Below the pieces are notes generated by a model that worked only from the letters and a program-made list of their open reading frames with translations, did no database searches and was not told the origin of the DNA. A stretch of DNA of 64,000 nucleotides from Sphingomonas sp. Leaf242. Its GTDB lineage: Bacteria; Pseudomonadota; Alphaproteobacteria; Sphingomonadales; Sphingomonadaceae. Shown one piece after another: positions 7,687 to 17,578 of the stretch; the stretch's first letter is position 1; each line of letters begins with the position of its first letter. The position numbers and the translations under genes are program-made. Where the stretch lies: assembly GCF_001422045.1 (NCBI RefSeq), contig NZ_LMLW01000001.1:566972-630971 (forward strand), in the 5' to 3' direction.

Positions 7687-8799
7687 TCACCAGCCGACCG
7701 TCTTGCGGTTCTGGCGGTCGATCGACATCAGGATGCCGAGGCACAGCAGCACGGTCATCTGCGCCGAGCTCCCGAAGCTCACCAGCGGCAGCGGGATGCC
7801 GACGACGGGGGCGAGGCCCATCACCATCATCAGGTTGATCGCGACGTAGAAGAAGATCGTCGTCGACAGACCCGCCGCGGTCAGCCGGCCGAAGCGGGTC
7901 TGCGCGCGCTGGCCGACCTCGATGCCCCAGCGGATCACCAGCAGGAACGCGAGGATCAGCAGGCAGCCGCCGACCAAGCCCCATTCCTCCGCCATCGTCG
8001 CGAAGACGAAGTCGGTATGCCCCTCGGGGAGGTAGTCCAGGTGGCTCTGCGTGCCCTGGAGGAAGCCCTTGCCCCAGATCCCGCCCGAGCCGATCGCGAT
8101 CTTCGACTGGCTGATGTGATAGCCGGTGCCGAGCGGATCGCTCTCGGGATCGAGGAAGATCAGGATGCGGTTGCGCTGATAGTCGTGCAGCGCGAAGTTG
8201 ATCGCGAGCGGGATCGCCACCGCGGCGGTGATCGCGCCGCCCGCGAAAAGCCGCAGCGGGATGCCTGCGAGGAACATTACCGTCGCGCCGCCCGCGCAGA
8301 TCATTAGGGCAGTGCCGAGATCGGGCTGCTTCATGACGATCGCCGCAGGGACGCCGATCAGCAGCGCGGCGGGCCAGACCGCGCTGAACCGTCGTGTCTC
8401 GCCGGGCGGGAGCATGTCGTAGAACTTGGCGCAGGCGAGCACGATCGCGGGCTTCATGAACTCGGAGGGCTGGAGGCGGATGAAGCCGAGGTCGAGCCAG
8501 CGCTGCGACCCGCCCGAAACCTTGCCGAGGATCTCGACCGCGACCAGCGACACGACGATCAGCGCATAGGCCGGTAGCGAGCCCGCCTTCCACGTCCGCT
8601 CGGGGACATAGGAGAGGGCGATCGCACCGCCGAGCAGGACGAAGAAGCGGATGCCCTGCGACAGCGCCCAGGGCTTGAGCGAGCCGCCGGCCGCGGAATA
8701 CAGCACGACCTGGCCGAAACAGCCGATCGCGACCACCAGCAGCAGGACGCGCCACGGCAGCTTGGCGAGCGGCTCGGGGACGATACGGTTCATCGGCAT
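7687..8799 (-). CDS. rodA: Rod shape-determining protein RodA (SEDS glycan polymerase)
   Basis: A 370-residue polytopic inner-membrane protein of the SEDS family. RodA polymerises glycan strands for cell elongation with its transpeptidase partner PBP2. Family features visible include WLDLGFIRLQPSEFMKPAIV in the first half, the extracellular loop with ESDPLGTGYHISQSKIAIGSGG, the GFLQGTQ and PEGHTDFVFA segments, and the C-terminal GIPLPLVSFGSS. It is the last gene of the mreB-mreC-mreD-mrdA-rodA series, beginning 13 bases after the mrdA stop. The start MPMNRIVPEP gives normal length; the second Met is two codons later. Function is secure by homology. Confidence 0.96.
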   Translation of the reverse strand: MPMNRIVPEPLAKLPWRVLLLVVAIGCFGQVVLYSAAGGSLKPWALSQGIRFFVLLGGAIALSYVPERTWKAGSLPAYALIVVSLVAVEILGKVSGGSQRWLDLGFIRLQPSEFMKPAIVLACAKFYDMLPPGETRRFSAVWPAALLIGVPAAIVMKQPDLGTALMICAGGATVMFLAGIPLRLFAGGAITAAVAIPLAINFALHDYQRNRILIFLDPESDPLGTGYHISQSKIAIGSGGIWGKGFLQGTQSHLDYLPEGHTDFVFATMAEEWGLVGGCLLILAFLLVIRWGIEVGQRAQTRFGRLTAAGLSTTIFFYVAINLMMVMGLAPVVGIPLPLVSFGSSAQMTVLLCLGILMSIDRQNRKTVGW

Positions 8800-8812
8800 G
8801 GCGTGGATGTGA

Positions 8813-10882
8813 TCATTGCTGGCGGTCCCGCGAATCGTCCTCTGCCACGGTGGCGCCCGGTGCCGTTAGCGCTTCCTGCGTCGCGTTGGCCATGTCGGTC
8901 GCATTCTCGACCGCAGGAGCGTCGCTGGGCACGATCGCGTCGGTCTTGGTGGCGATCGCCGCCGGGGGTGCCGATTGCGCCTTGCGGTAGGTTTCCGCGG
9001 TCGCCGCCATGCGCGTGCGGATGTCGCCGCCCCAGGTCGGTTCGACATCGGCGAGCGACTTCAGCGCACGCTCGCGGTCGAGCATGTAGGTCATGATGTC
9101 GCGGCCGATCATCGGCGTGTCGAGATTGCGCACGGTGTGGCCGTTATGTTCGAGCACGACCGCGAGCGCATAGCGCGGGTTATCGGCGGGGGCGAAGCCG
9201 ATGAAGAGCGCGTGGTCGCGCATCTTGAACGGCAGCTGCCCGTTCTTGAGCACGCCCGAGCGCCGCTCCGCCATCGTGATGCGGCGGACCTGCGCGGTGC
9301 CGGTCTTGCCCGCGATCGCGACGCCGGGGATCAGCAGTTTCGCCGCGCCGCCGGTACCGCCCTGGTTGATCACGCCGAACATCGCGTCGCGGACGCGCGC
9401 GAGATGCTCGGAGTCGATCGCGAGGGCAGGGGAGTCGCGGTGGACATGGCTCGCGAGGATGCTCGGCTGCAACGCGCGCCCCGAAGCGAGCCGCGCCGCC
9501 ATCACCGCAAGCTGCAACGGATTAGCGAGCACATAGCCCTGGCCGATCGACGCGTTGAGCGAATCCGCGACGGTCCAGTCGTGCTTATATTTCTTCAGCT
9601 TCCACGCCGGATCCGGCACCGTCCCGTAACGCTGCGTCGAGAAGGGCAGGTCGAACTTCTGGCCGAGGCCGAGCGTGCGCGCGATCGGCGCGATCGCGTT
9701 ATAGCCGACCCGCCGCGCCATCTCGTAGAAATAGATGTCGCAGCTCTGCATGATCGCATTCTTGAGATCGAGCGGACCGTGGCCGCTTTTCTTGTGGCAA
9801 TGGAACACGCTGGTCCCGAGCCGCATCGCTCCGGAACAGTTCACGCGGGTCATCGGATCGATGCCGGCGTTCATCAGCGCGAGGCCGTTCATCGGCTTGA
9901 CGGTCGAGCCTGGCGGATACAGCCCCTGCGTGACCTTGTTCATCAGAGGCACGTGATCGTCGTCGCTCAGCATCTGCCATTCGAGATGGCTGATCCCGTC
10001 CGAAAAGCTGTTCGGATCATAGGCCGGCATCGACACCATCGCGAGCATCTCGCCGGTGCGGCAGTCGATCACCACGACCGATCCGGAATTGGTGCCGAGC
10101 CGACGCGCGGCATATTCCTGAAGCCCCGCGTCGATCGTCAGCCGCGCGGTCTTGCCAGGCACGTCGGGCTTGGTGGCGAGCTCGGCGACCAGCTTGCCGC
10201 GCGCGGTGACCTCGACGCGCTTGGCACCGGCCACGCCGCGGAGTTCGGCCTCCAGCATCTTCTCGAGCCCGTCCTTGCCGAGCTTGAAGCCGGGGGTGAC
10301 GAGCAGCGGGTCGTGCGTCTTCTTATACTGCTCGGCGTTGGGCACGCCGACATAGCCGGTCAGGTGTGCGACCGCGGCGCCCGCGGGATAGCTGCGCGCG
10401 AACCCGCGGGTCGGCGCGACGCCCGGCAGTTCGGGGAGGCGCACGCTGACCGCCGCGAACCGCTCCCAATCGAGATTCTCCGCGACCTGGACCGGCTGGA
10501 ACCCGGCGGCGTGTTCGAGATCGATCGCGATCCGCTCGACCTCCTCGGGCGGCAGCTGGAGGATGCGGCCGAGCAGCGGCAGCACGCGCCCCTTGTCGCG
10601 GAGGCGGTCGGGGATGATGTCGACGCGGAAATCGGTGCGGTTGTTGGCGATCGGCACGCCGTGGCGGTCGACGATCCAGCCGCGGCGGGGCGGCAGCAGC
10701 GTCATGTTGACGCGGTTGCTCTCCGACAACATCGTGTAGCGCTCGTTCTGCGCGATCGACAGCCACGCCATCCGGCCGGCGAGAAGCAGCCCGACGCCCC
10801 CTTGCGCCGCGCCCAGCATCCACGCGCGCCGCGAGAAGCTGTACGCCTGCGACATCTCGGTGACGATGCGCGTAGTCCTCAT
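8813..10882 (-). CDS. mrdA: Penicillin-binding protein 2 (elongasome DD-transpeptidase)
   Basis: A 689-residue class B penicillin-binding protein that cross-links peptidoglycan during elongation. An N-terminal membrane anchor (around residues 20-40) is followed by the dimerisation domain (RGWIVDRHGVPIANN). The transpeptidase domain has the catalytic tetrad PPGSTVKPM (S326, K329), the SLN motif in ADSLNASIGQGY and the KTG motif in IAGKTGTAQV. I chose ATG 10882 because it overlaps the mreD stop as ATGA and yields the expected short cytoplasmic N-terminus; the frame itself stays open further upstream inside mreD. The ~100-residue tail after the transpeptidase domain is Ala/Thr-rich and longer than in enterobacterial PBP2. 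Confidence 0.96.
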   Translation of the reverse strand: MRTTRIVTEMSQAYSFSRRAWMLGAAQGGVGLLLAGRMAWLSIAQNERYTMLSESNRVNMTLLPPRRGWIVDRHGVPIANNRTDFRVDIIPDRLRDKGRVLPLLGRILQLPPEEVERIAIDLEHAAGFQPVQVAENLDWERFAAVSVRLPELPGVAPTRGFARSYPAGAAVAHLTGYVGVPNAEQYKKTHDPLLVTPGFKLGKDGLEKMLEAELRGVAGAKRVEVTARGKLVAELATKPDVPGKTARLTIDAGLQEYAARRLGTNSGSVVVIDCRTGEMLAMVSMPAYDPNSFSDGISHLEWQMLSDDDHVPLMNKVTQGLYPPGSTVKPMNGLALMNAGIDPMTRVNCSGAMRLGTSVFHCHKKSGHGPLDLKNAIMQSCDIYFYEMARRVGYNAIAPIARTLGLGQKFDLPFSTQRYGTVPDPAWKLKKYKHDWTVADSLNASIGQGYVLANPLQLAVMAARLASGRALQPSILASHVHRDSPALAIDSEHLARVRDAMFGVINQGGTGGAAKLLIPGVAIAGKTGTAQVRRITMAERRSGVLKNGQLPFKMRDHALFIGFAPADNPRYALAVVLEHNGHTVRNLDTPMIGRDIMTYMLDRERALKSLADVEPTWGGDIRTRMAATAETYRKAQSAPPAAIATKTDAIVPSDAPAVENATDMANATQEALTAPGATVAEDDSRDRQQ

Positions 10883-11409
10883 TCGGCACCGCGCTTGTTC
10901 TGGATCGTCGCGACGATCCGCGCGGCCAGCGGGAACATCAGGATCGTCACCGCGATCTGCGCAATGAGGATGGTGTCGACATGCGCGCCGACCGGCACCG
11001 CGATGAAGCGGCCGACCAGGATGCACGCCGCGATCAGCCCGCCGGCGATCAGCCAGTCCTGCCAATGGTCGCGGAAGGCGAGGCGTTGCTCGATCATGTC
11101 GATCGCGACGAACGCGAGCGACCACATCAGCACCGCGCTGCCGAGCGGCTGGCCGCTGACGAGGTCGTCGAAGAAGCCGAGCGGGGCTGCGGCCCAAGGC
11201 CGGAACGCGAACCGCGCGAGCAGGCGCCAGGCGAGGAGCATGACGAAGCCGAATGGCGGCAACAGCGGGATCGTGGCGACCACCGGGATGATCGTGATCA
11301 GCGACCCGGCCATGACCGTCGCCCAGGGGATCGCGCGCGCGCGGCCCGCCGGGAGCTTGGTCGCGAACGGCTTGTAGTCGACGCTGTCGACGACGCGCGG
11401 CGGCATCAT
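10879..11409 (-). CDS. mreD: Rod shape-determining protein MreD
   Basis: A 176-residue hydrophobic protein with about five membrane segments, in the position and of the size of MreD. MreD links the MreB cytoskeleton to the PBP2/RodA synthase. Sequence conservation in MreD is weak; recognisable parts are PPFGFVMLLAWRL, GFFDDLVSGQPLGSAVLMWS, which matches the family's conserved G-DL-G-LG segment, and a C-terminal LAARIVATIQNKR. It overlaps mreC upstream by ATGA (11406-11409) and mrdA downstream by ATGA (10879-10882), indicating translational coupling through the operon. Confidence 0.92.
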   Translation of the reverse strand: MMPPRVVDSVDYKPFATKLPAGRARAIPWATVMAGSLITIIPVVATIPLLPPFGFVMLLAWRLLARFAFRPWAAAPLGFFDDLVSGQPLGSAVLMWSLAFVAIDMIEQRLAFRDHWQDWLIAGGLIAACILVGRFIAVPVGAHVDTILIAQIAVTILMFPLAARIVATIQNKRGAE

Positions 11410-12278
11410 TGCGGTGCTACCGGACGGGGTGGCGGCACCGGCATGAACATCCGCTCGACCAGCGCGAAGTCGAGCGTGTCGGGATCGGCGAACGTCCGTG
11501 CCATCACCGAGTCCGACCCCGCCTTCATCACGCGCGCGACGGGCACGCCGGGCGCGTAGATGCCGCCGGTGCCCGTCGTCACGAACAGGTCGCCCGCGTT
11601 GAACCGGACGTTGGTGGCGTTGACCGAGCGGATGTCGATCATCCCGTCGCCGCGCCCCGCCGCGATCGCGGGCATGCCGTCACGGGTGCGGCGGACGGGG
11701 ACGATGCTGTCGCCGTCGCTGAGCAGCAGGACGCGCGCCGCATTCGGCCCGGTCTCGACCACGCGGCCGATCAGCCCATCGGGCCCGCGCACCGGCATGC
11801 CCGGCAGCACGCCGCTCCAGCGGCCGGCGTTGAGCAGCGCAAAGCGTCGCCCGCTCGATGCGCTCGAACTCACCAGCCGTGCGGTCACGACGGGATCGGG
11901 CGAACGATCTCGGATCGCCAGCAACGAGCGCAGGCGACGGTTGTCGTACGCGATCGTCCGCGCGCGCATCAGCAGCGCCCGCGTCCGCTCGCGATCGGCG
12001 CGCAGTGCGACGTTCTCCTGCTTCACGAAGAAGTAGTTGGCGACCGCATCGGGGATACCCGAAACCGACGAGCCGACCGTCGCGAGCCCGGTCGAGACCG
12101 GCGTCGTCACCCCCGCGACGCCCATCCGCAGCGCCGAAAACGCGGGCGGATTGAAGGTCGACGCGACGAGCAGCACCAGGCCCACCACCGCACCGGCGAC
12201 GGCGAGCACATAGCCCATGAACACACCATATTGCCGACGCCGGGAAAACCCCGTGCGCCGGTCGCGGGCTGGCGCCAT
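11406..12278 (-). CDS. mreC: Rod shape-determining protein MreC
   Basis: A 290-residue bitopic MreC. An arginine-rich cytoplasmic N-terminus (RDRRTGFSRRRQ) precedes one membrane helix (about residues 20-42), a coiled-coil region (VKQENVALRADRERTRALL) and a periplasmic double beta-barrel with the family's GR-SGVLPGMPV and NAARVLLLSDGDSIVPV segments. MreC scaffolds PBP2 and links it to MreB and MreD. It starts about 106 bases after mreB and overlaps mreD. The proline tail (MPVPPPRPVAPQ) is typical of alphaproteobacterial MreC. Confidence 0.95.
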   Translation of the reverse strand: MAPARDRRTGFSRRRQYGVFMGYVLAVAGAVVGLVLLVASTFNPPAFSALRMGVAGVTTPVSTGLATVGSSVSGIPDAVANYFFVKQENVALRADRERTRALLMRARTIAYDNRRLRSLLAIRDRSPDPVVTARLVSSSASSGRRFALLNAGRWSGVLPGMPVRGPDGLIGRVVETGPNAARVLLLSDGDSIVPVRRTRDGMPAIAAGRGDGMIDIRSVNATNVRFNAGDLFVTTGTGGIYAPGVPVARVMKAGSDSVMARTFADPDTLDFALVERMFMPVPPPRPVAPQ

Positions 12279-12384
12279 GCGCCTGTCCCCCTGTCTCGGG
12301 CGCCGCCGAAGTGCCGGGGGACCTACCCCTGCGACTCGGACGACGCGATTTCGTGTCCGCGTGTCTTAAAGCAAAAACAGATCG

Positions 12385-13428
<1,044 letters not shown>

Positions 13429-13598
13429 TCAATCAGGGTCCCGTATCCAGTCCGCCGGACGGGCGAACCGCCAGCAAAAACATGCGCACACACATCATCT
13501 CGCGGAGCCCGCCGGTGGTTTCGAGCACCGGGTGCCTATACTATTTAAGTGGCGTTTGCGGGTCGCGGGATGCCGTCGCTTGGTCTAGACGCAAACCC

Positions 13599-15404
13599 AT
13601 GTCAATACGGCGTCTCCCCGAGCATCTGGTCAATCGCATCGCCGCCGGTGAAGTGGTGGAAAGACCCGCCAGCGCGTTGAAGGAGTTAGTCGAAAACGCC
13701 ATCGACGCCGGGGCAGGGCGCATCGCGATTCTCCTCGTGGAAGGCGGCACGTCCCGGATCGAAGTCGCCGACGACGGCTGCGGGATGACCCCCGCCGACA
13801 TGGCCTTGGCACTCGAACGGCACGCGACCTCGAAGCTGCCCGACGAGTTCATCGAATCGGTCGTGACGCTCGGTTTTCGCGGCGAGGCGCTGCCCTCGAT
13901 TGCGAGCGTCGCGCGGCTGACGATCGAAAGCCGGATCCGTGGCGCCGAAGGTTGGGCGCGGACCGTCGACAACGGCCGCGTCGAGCGCGAAGGCCCGGCC
14001 GCGCTTCCGCCCGGCACGCGCGTCGTGGTCGAGGACCTGTTCGCGCGCGTTCCCGCACGGCGGAAATTCCTCCGCTCTCCGCGCGCGGAATACGCCGCCT
14101 GTCTCGACGTCGTTCGCCGGCTCGCGATGGCGCGGCCCGACATCGGCTTCACGCTGGAGCATGATGGGCGGCGCGCGCTGTCGGCGATGCAGGTCGAGGA
14201 TCGGCCGGGCAGGGTGGCGACGCTCACCGATCGCGCGCTCGCCGACAATTCGGTGGCGATCGATCTGGAGCGCGAAGGGCTCGTGCTCGGCGGCGTCGCC
14301 AGCCTGCCGACCTACAATCGCGGCATCGCCGACCACCAGTATCTGTTCGTCAACGGCCGCCCGGTAAAGGACCGCCTGCTGATGGGCGCGATCCGCGGCG
14401 CCTATGCCGAGATGCTCCCGCGTGATCGCCACGCGGTGGTGGCGCTGTTCCTCGACATCCCGACCGACCAGGTCGACGTCAACGTCCACCCCGCCAAGAC
14501 CGAAGTCCGCTTCCGCGACCCCGCGATGGTCAGAGGCCTCATAGTCTCGGGCTTGCGCCGCGCCCTCGACGCCGCCGGCCACCGCAGCCAACGCGCCAGC
14601 GAGTCCGCCTTGTCGATGTGGCAACCGGAAAACATCTCCTCTCCCCCTGGGGGAGAGGAAGGGGCCCGTCCGCAAAACGGATGGGAAGGTGAGGGCACGC
14701 CCCACAGGCTCCCGCTGGAAAACCGAAGCTACAGCACCGTCAACGAAGCCCGCCCGACCTTCTTCGCCGCGCCCCCGCAGGCGCGCGCAGAACCCGCCTG
14801 GACCCCTCCACCCCAAACCTCCGCCTTCCCCATGGGCGTAGCAAGAGGCCAGGTCGCGAAGACCTACATCGTGGCCGAAGCCGAAGACGGCCTCGTCCTG
14901 GTCGACCAGCACGCCGCCCACGAACGCCTCGTCCTCGAACGCATGCGGGCGGCCCTGATCGGCGGCACCATCGCGAGCCAGGCTCTCCTGATCCCCGAAG
15001 TCGTCGAACTCGACGAATCCGCCTGCGACCGACTTGAATCCCGCGCCGAAGAACTCTCGGAGTTCGGCCTAGACCTAGAACGCTTCGGCCCTCACGCGAT
15101 GCTAGTCCGAGCCACCCCCGCGCTCCTCGGCCAAAGCGACCCCAAAGGGTTGGTCACCGACCTCGCCGACGAACTCGCCGCCTTCGACGAAGCCCTCTCC
15201 CTAAAGGAACGCCTCGACGCCGTAGCCGGCACGATGGCCTGCCACGGCTCCGTCCGTGCCGGCCGAATCCTGTCGGTCACAGAAATGAACGCGCTGCTCC
15301 GCGAAATGGAAGTCACCCCCCATTCCGGCCAATGCAACCACGGCCGCCCGACCTGGGTGAAGCTCGCGCATGGCGACATCGAGAAGCTGTTCGGGCGGAA
15401 GTAA
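13599..15404 (+). CDS. mutL: DNA mismatch repair protein MutL
   Basis: A 601-residue MutL. The N-terminal GHKL ATPase has ELVENAIDAGA, DDGCGM, GFRGEALPSIASV and the LFARVPARRKFL segment; the C-terminal dimerisation domain has VDQHAAHERL, ACHGSVRAG and GQCNHGRPTW. MutL couples MutS mismatch recognition to strand incision. ATG 13599 starts the standard MSIRRLPEHLVNRIAAGEVV; the frame is open upstream to 13482 but without family similarity. The linker (about residues 346-370) is encoded by a palindromic repeat element inserted in frame, described separately. The C-terminal half also shows an unusual preference for CCC/CTC-type codons beginning around the linker. Confidence 0.96.
   Translation: MSIRRLPEHLVNRIAAGEVVERPASALKELVENAIDAGAGRIAILLVEGGTSRIEVADDGCGMTPADMALALERHATSKLPDEFIESVVTLGFRGEALPSIASVARLTIESRIRGAEGWARTVDNGRVEREGPAALPPGTRVVVEDLFARVPARRKFLRSPRAEYAACLDVVRRLAMARPDIGFTLEHDGRRALSAMQVEDRPGRVATLTDRALADNSVAIDLEREGLVLGGVASLPTYNRGIADHQYLFVNGRPVKDRLLMGAIRGAYAEMLPRDRHAVVALFLDIPTDQVDVNVHPAKTEVRFRDPAMVRGLIVSGLRRALDAAGHRSQRASESALSMWQPENISSPPGGEEGARPQNGWEGEGTPHRLPLENRSYSTVNEARPTFFAAPPQARAEPAWTPPPQTSAFPMGVARGQVAKTYIVAEAEDGLVLVDQHAAHERLVLERMRAALIGGTIASQALLIPEVVELDESACDRLESRAEELSEFGLDLERFGPHAMLVRATPALLGQSDPKGLVTDLADELAAFDEALSLKERLDAVAGTMACHGSVRAGRILSVTEMNALLREMEVTPHSGQCNHGRPTWVKLAHGDIEKLFGRK
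14637..14703 (+). repeat. Palindromic repeat element inside mutL linker
   Basis: A 9-bp perfect stem CCTCTCCCC/GGGGAGAGG (14638-14646 with 14650-14658) is followed by a second, near-perfect stem CCCGTCCG/CGGATGGG and then GGTGAGGGCACG. This is the same architecture as the intergenic elements at 31443-31503, 36921-37024 and 62734-62875. Here it lies wholly within the mutL reading frame and is translated as about 22 Gly/Pro/Glu-rich residues. Confidence 0.8.
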
Positions 15405-15411
15405 CGAGAAT

Positions 15412-15837
15412 TTACGCGGCCTTGCGGGGGCGTCCGCCTTTCGCGCCATTCGCTCGCGCCGCCGCAGCCTTGGCGGGCGACGTCGTCTGTCCCGCATGAC
15501 GCGCCAACTCACGCGTCATCCAGTCGCGCGTACCGAAAAGGCCTGATACCAGCGCCGGTACGTAGAGGTCGGCATCGAGCGCAGGCCAATGGAGATTGAA
15601 CCCAAGGCCATCAACTTCGACGTGGGCAAGCTGATCGTCGGTCGCACCGCTCAGATCCTGAACGAGCCGGGCTGGGAACGCATAGGCGCAACCATTGGTC
15701 AGATCGATCGTCACGCGTCCGGTCGTGCGATCATAACGGGCTTCTGCCGCCCGCACCGCGGTCGTCATCAAGTACTGCCCGCGTGCTTCCGCCGCGTCGA
15801 ATTGGGCTTCAAGCTGGGGATCAGTCTTTTGAGCCAT
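15412..15837 (-). CDS. DUF2442 domain protein
   Basis: A 141-residue protein with a DUF2442-like core (residues about 25-100: TAVRAAEARYDRTTGRVTIDLTNG through HVEVDGLGFNLHWPALDADLYVPAL). That domain is short, beta-rich and often encoded beside DUF4160, as here: the two frames overlap by 17 bases, with DUF4160 first. The C-terminal ~35 residues are Ala/Lys/Arg-rich (SPAKAAAARANGAKGGRPRKAA) and could bind nucleic acid. The pair has been discussed as a toxin-antitoxin-like or phage-associated module; no activity is established from this sequence. Confidence 0.85.
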   Translation of the reverse strand: MAQKTDPQLEAQFDAAEARGQYLMTTAVRAAEARYDRTTGRVTIDLTNGCAYAFPARLVQDLSGATDDQLAHVEVDGLGFNLHWPALDADLYVPALVSGLFGTRDWMTRELARHAGQTTSPAKAAAARANGAKGGRPRKAA

Positions 15838-16072
15838 GTATCATCTCCCATTCCGCGAGAAAGTGCGCCTGATGCTCTATCGCCTCCGCCATCAGGCGGC
15901 GGATGTCGGCGCGCTTGATGCCGATGCTCTGGATCATCTCCGGTCTGCCATCCGCGCCGAGCAGATTGATCTTCGCCTGTCCTGCGCCGGTGATGTGAAC
16001 ATGCGCGGGTTCATGATCCAGGGTGTAGATCACGAACCAAAAGCCAAGGGCGCGGTGAACTACAACCATCAC
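15821..16072 (-). CDS. DUF4160 domain protein
   Basis: An 83-residue DUF4160 protein. The diagnostic core is present: a strand (FWFVIYTLDHEPAHVHI) with the conserved His-x-Pro-x-His-x-His pattern, a short strand (AKINLL) and a helix (IKRADIRRLMAEAIEHQAHFL). It is the upstream member of a two-gene unit with DUF2442, overlapping it by 17 bases. The His-rich strand suggests metal or nucleotide binding, but the family function is unknown. The start could also be the next Met, one codon on. Confidence 0.85.
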   Translation of the reverse strand: MMVVVHRALGFWFVIYTLDHEPAHVHITGAGQAKINLLGADGRPEMIQSIGIKRADIRRLMAEAIEHQAHFLAEWEMIHGSKD

Positions 16073-16220
16073 TTCAAATAACCCATCGGATGGGTTTTCG
16101 CAATGGGGCGGCGGCTAGAAGTGCTTGGCCGGACGTAGGTGGGGAATGGTGCGCACGGAATAGCCATAAGATTAAGTGTGGCGTTGGCATTGTCGCGGCA
16201 TTCCGGGCACAAGGTCGCAA

Positions 16221-16466
16221 ATGGACTCCCTCTCCCTATTCGGCCTAGCCGCAGTCTCCTTCACCCTGCTATGCTACGCCAAGGAAGCCGGTTCGCACTG
16301 GTGGACGCTCGGTTTCGCGTTCGGGTGCGTGCTCGGCTCGATCTACGGCTTCCTTCAGGGCGCGTGGCCGTTCGGGGTGGTCGAGTTGATCTGGACGGTC
16401 GTGTCGTTCCGCCGCTGGCTCAATATGCGCCACGCTGCACCGTCCGCCGTGGAACCGCTCGCTTGA
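16221..16466 (+). CDS. Small membrane protein, hypothetical
   Basis: An 81-residue protein with two or three membrane segments (LSLFGLAAVSFTLLCYA, TLGFAFGCVLGSIYGFL, FGVVELIWTVVSFRRWL). The pattern (short N-terminus, paired helices, an Arg-Arg-Trp after the last helix) matches a group of small alphaproteobacterial inner-membrane proteins annotated only as hypothetical. ATG 16221 is chosen because the hydrophobic segment starts directly after it; an earlier in-frame start at 16176 would add 15 polar residues. It is a single gene between the DUF4160 promoter region and the ribosomal alpha operon. Confidence 0.6.
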   Translation: MDSLSLFGLAAVSFTLLCYAKEAGSHWWTLGFAFGCVLGSIYGFLQGAWPFGVVELIWTVVSFRRWLNMRHAAPSAVEPLA

Positions 16467-16620
16467 CACTGCGTTAGCGCGCGCCTATTCGAACTCTCCC
16501 CGACACGACGGTTCCGGCGGCGCTTGTTTGCGTTCGTCGCTATCGTGCGTTTCGGTTCATCGCTAAGAGATGAGGTTCGTGCAGCCATGCCGGACCTCGT
16601 GGAGCAGGAGAACCAAGTTC

Positions 16621-16989
16621 ATGGCACGTATCGCGGGTGTTAATATCCCGACCAACAAGCGCGTGGTGATCGCGCTGACCTATATTCACGGCATCGGTTC
16701 GACCAAGGCCAAGGAAATCGTCGCGAAGCTCGGCATCGCCGACACCGCACGCGTCCAGGACCTGACCGACCAGGAAGTCCTGCACATCCGCGAGACGATC
16801 GACGCCGATCACACCGTTGAGGGCGATCTGCGCCGCCAGACCTCGATGAACATCAAGCGCCTGATGGATCTCGCCTGCTATCGCGGCCTGCGTCATCGCA
16901 AGGGCCTGCCGGTCCGCGGCCAGCGCACGCATACCAATGCGCGCACCCGCAAGGGCAAGGCCAAGCCGATCGCCGGCAAGAAGAAGTAA
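16621..16989 (+). CDS. rpsM: 30S ribosomal protein S13
   Basis: A 122-residue S13 (uS13) of normal length, starting [15 protein letters not shown] and ending in the basic tail that contacts tRNA and bridges to the 50S head. The helix-two-turn-helix core ([20 protein letters not shown]) and the [20 protein letters not shown] motif are intact. It is the first gene of the alpha operon here (rpsM-rpsK-rpoA-rplQ), preceded by AGCAGGAG as ribosome-binding site. The frame is open further upstream, but only the ATG at 16621 matches the family. Confidence 0.98.
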   Translation: MARIAGVNIPTNKRVVIALTYIHGIGSTKAKEIVAKLGIADTARVQDLTDQEVLHIRETIDADHTVEGDLRRQTSMNIKRLMDLACYRGLRHRKGLPVRGQRTHTNARTRKGKAKPIAGKKK

Positions 16990-17073
16990 TCCACTTTTTC
17001 AATGGATTACTCCGCCGGCGCTGGTCCCAACGGGCCGCCCGGCGTCACGCAGATACAGGTCAGGAAATACACC

Positions 17074-17463
17074 ATGGCACGCGAACCTCAGCGCATTAAG
17101 CGGCGCGAGCGCAAGAACATCACCTCTGGCGTCGCTCACGTGAACGCCAGCTTCAACAACACCATGATCACGATCACCGATGCCCAGGGCAACGCGATCT
17201 CGTGGTCGTCGGCCGGCGCAATGGGCTTCAAGGGCTCGCGCAAGTCGACTCCGTACGCGGCCCAGGTCGCAGCGGAAGACGCCGGCAAGAAGGCCGCCGA
17301 GCACGGCGTCCGCACGATCGAAGTCGAGGTCAAGGGCCCCGGCTCGGGTCGCGAATCGGCACTGCGCGCGCTTCAGGCAGTCGGTTTCCAGATTACGTCG
17401 ATCCGAGACGTGACCTCGATCCCGCACAACGGCGTTCGTCCTTCGAAGCGTCGTCGCGTCTGA
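17074..17463 (+). CDS. rpsK: 30S ribosomal protein S11
   Basis: A 129-residue S11 (uS11), complete, with the conserved [21 protein letters not shown] core and C-terminal [20 protein letters not shown]. It sits on the platform of the 30S subunit near the mRNA exit. It begins 84 bases after rpsM, and the start ATG at 17074 is preceded by CAGGAAA. Confidence 0.98.
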   Translation: MAREPQRIKRRERKNITSGVAHVNASFNNTMITITDAQGNAISWSSAGAMGFKGSRKSTPYAAQVAAEDAGKKAAEHGVRTIEVEVKGPGSGRESALRALQAVGFQITSIRDVTSIPHNGVRPSKRRRV

Positions 17464-17578
17464 TTTCTCCGACGTTGTCCGCGCGCGGTCGTCCCTGATC
17501 AGGTCGAACGTGCGTCGCGGATGCATTTTAATGGCTGGCGGAAGTCCTTTCCGTCGGCCCCCAAATTAGGGGAAGCAT

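Noticed and set aside
8975..11377. An 800-codon plus-strand open frame opposite mrdA
   Set aside because: Antisense shadow of penicillin-binding protein 2 and MreD; composition is Arg/Asp/Ala-rich without recognisable motifs.
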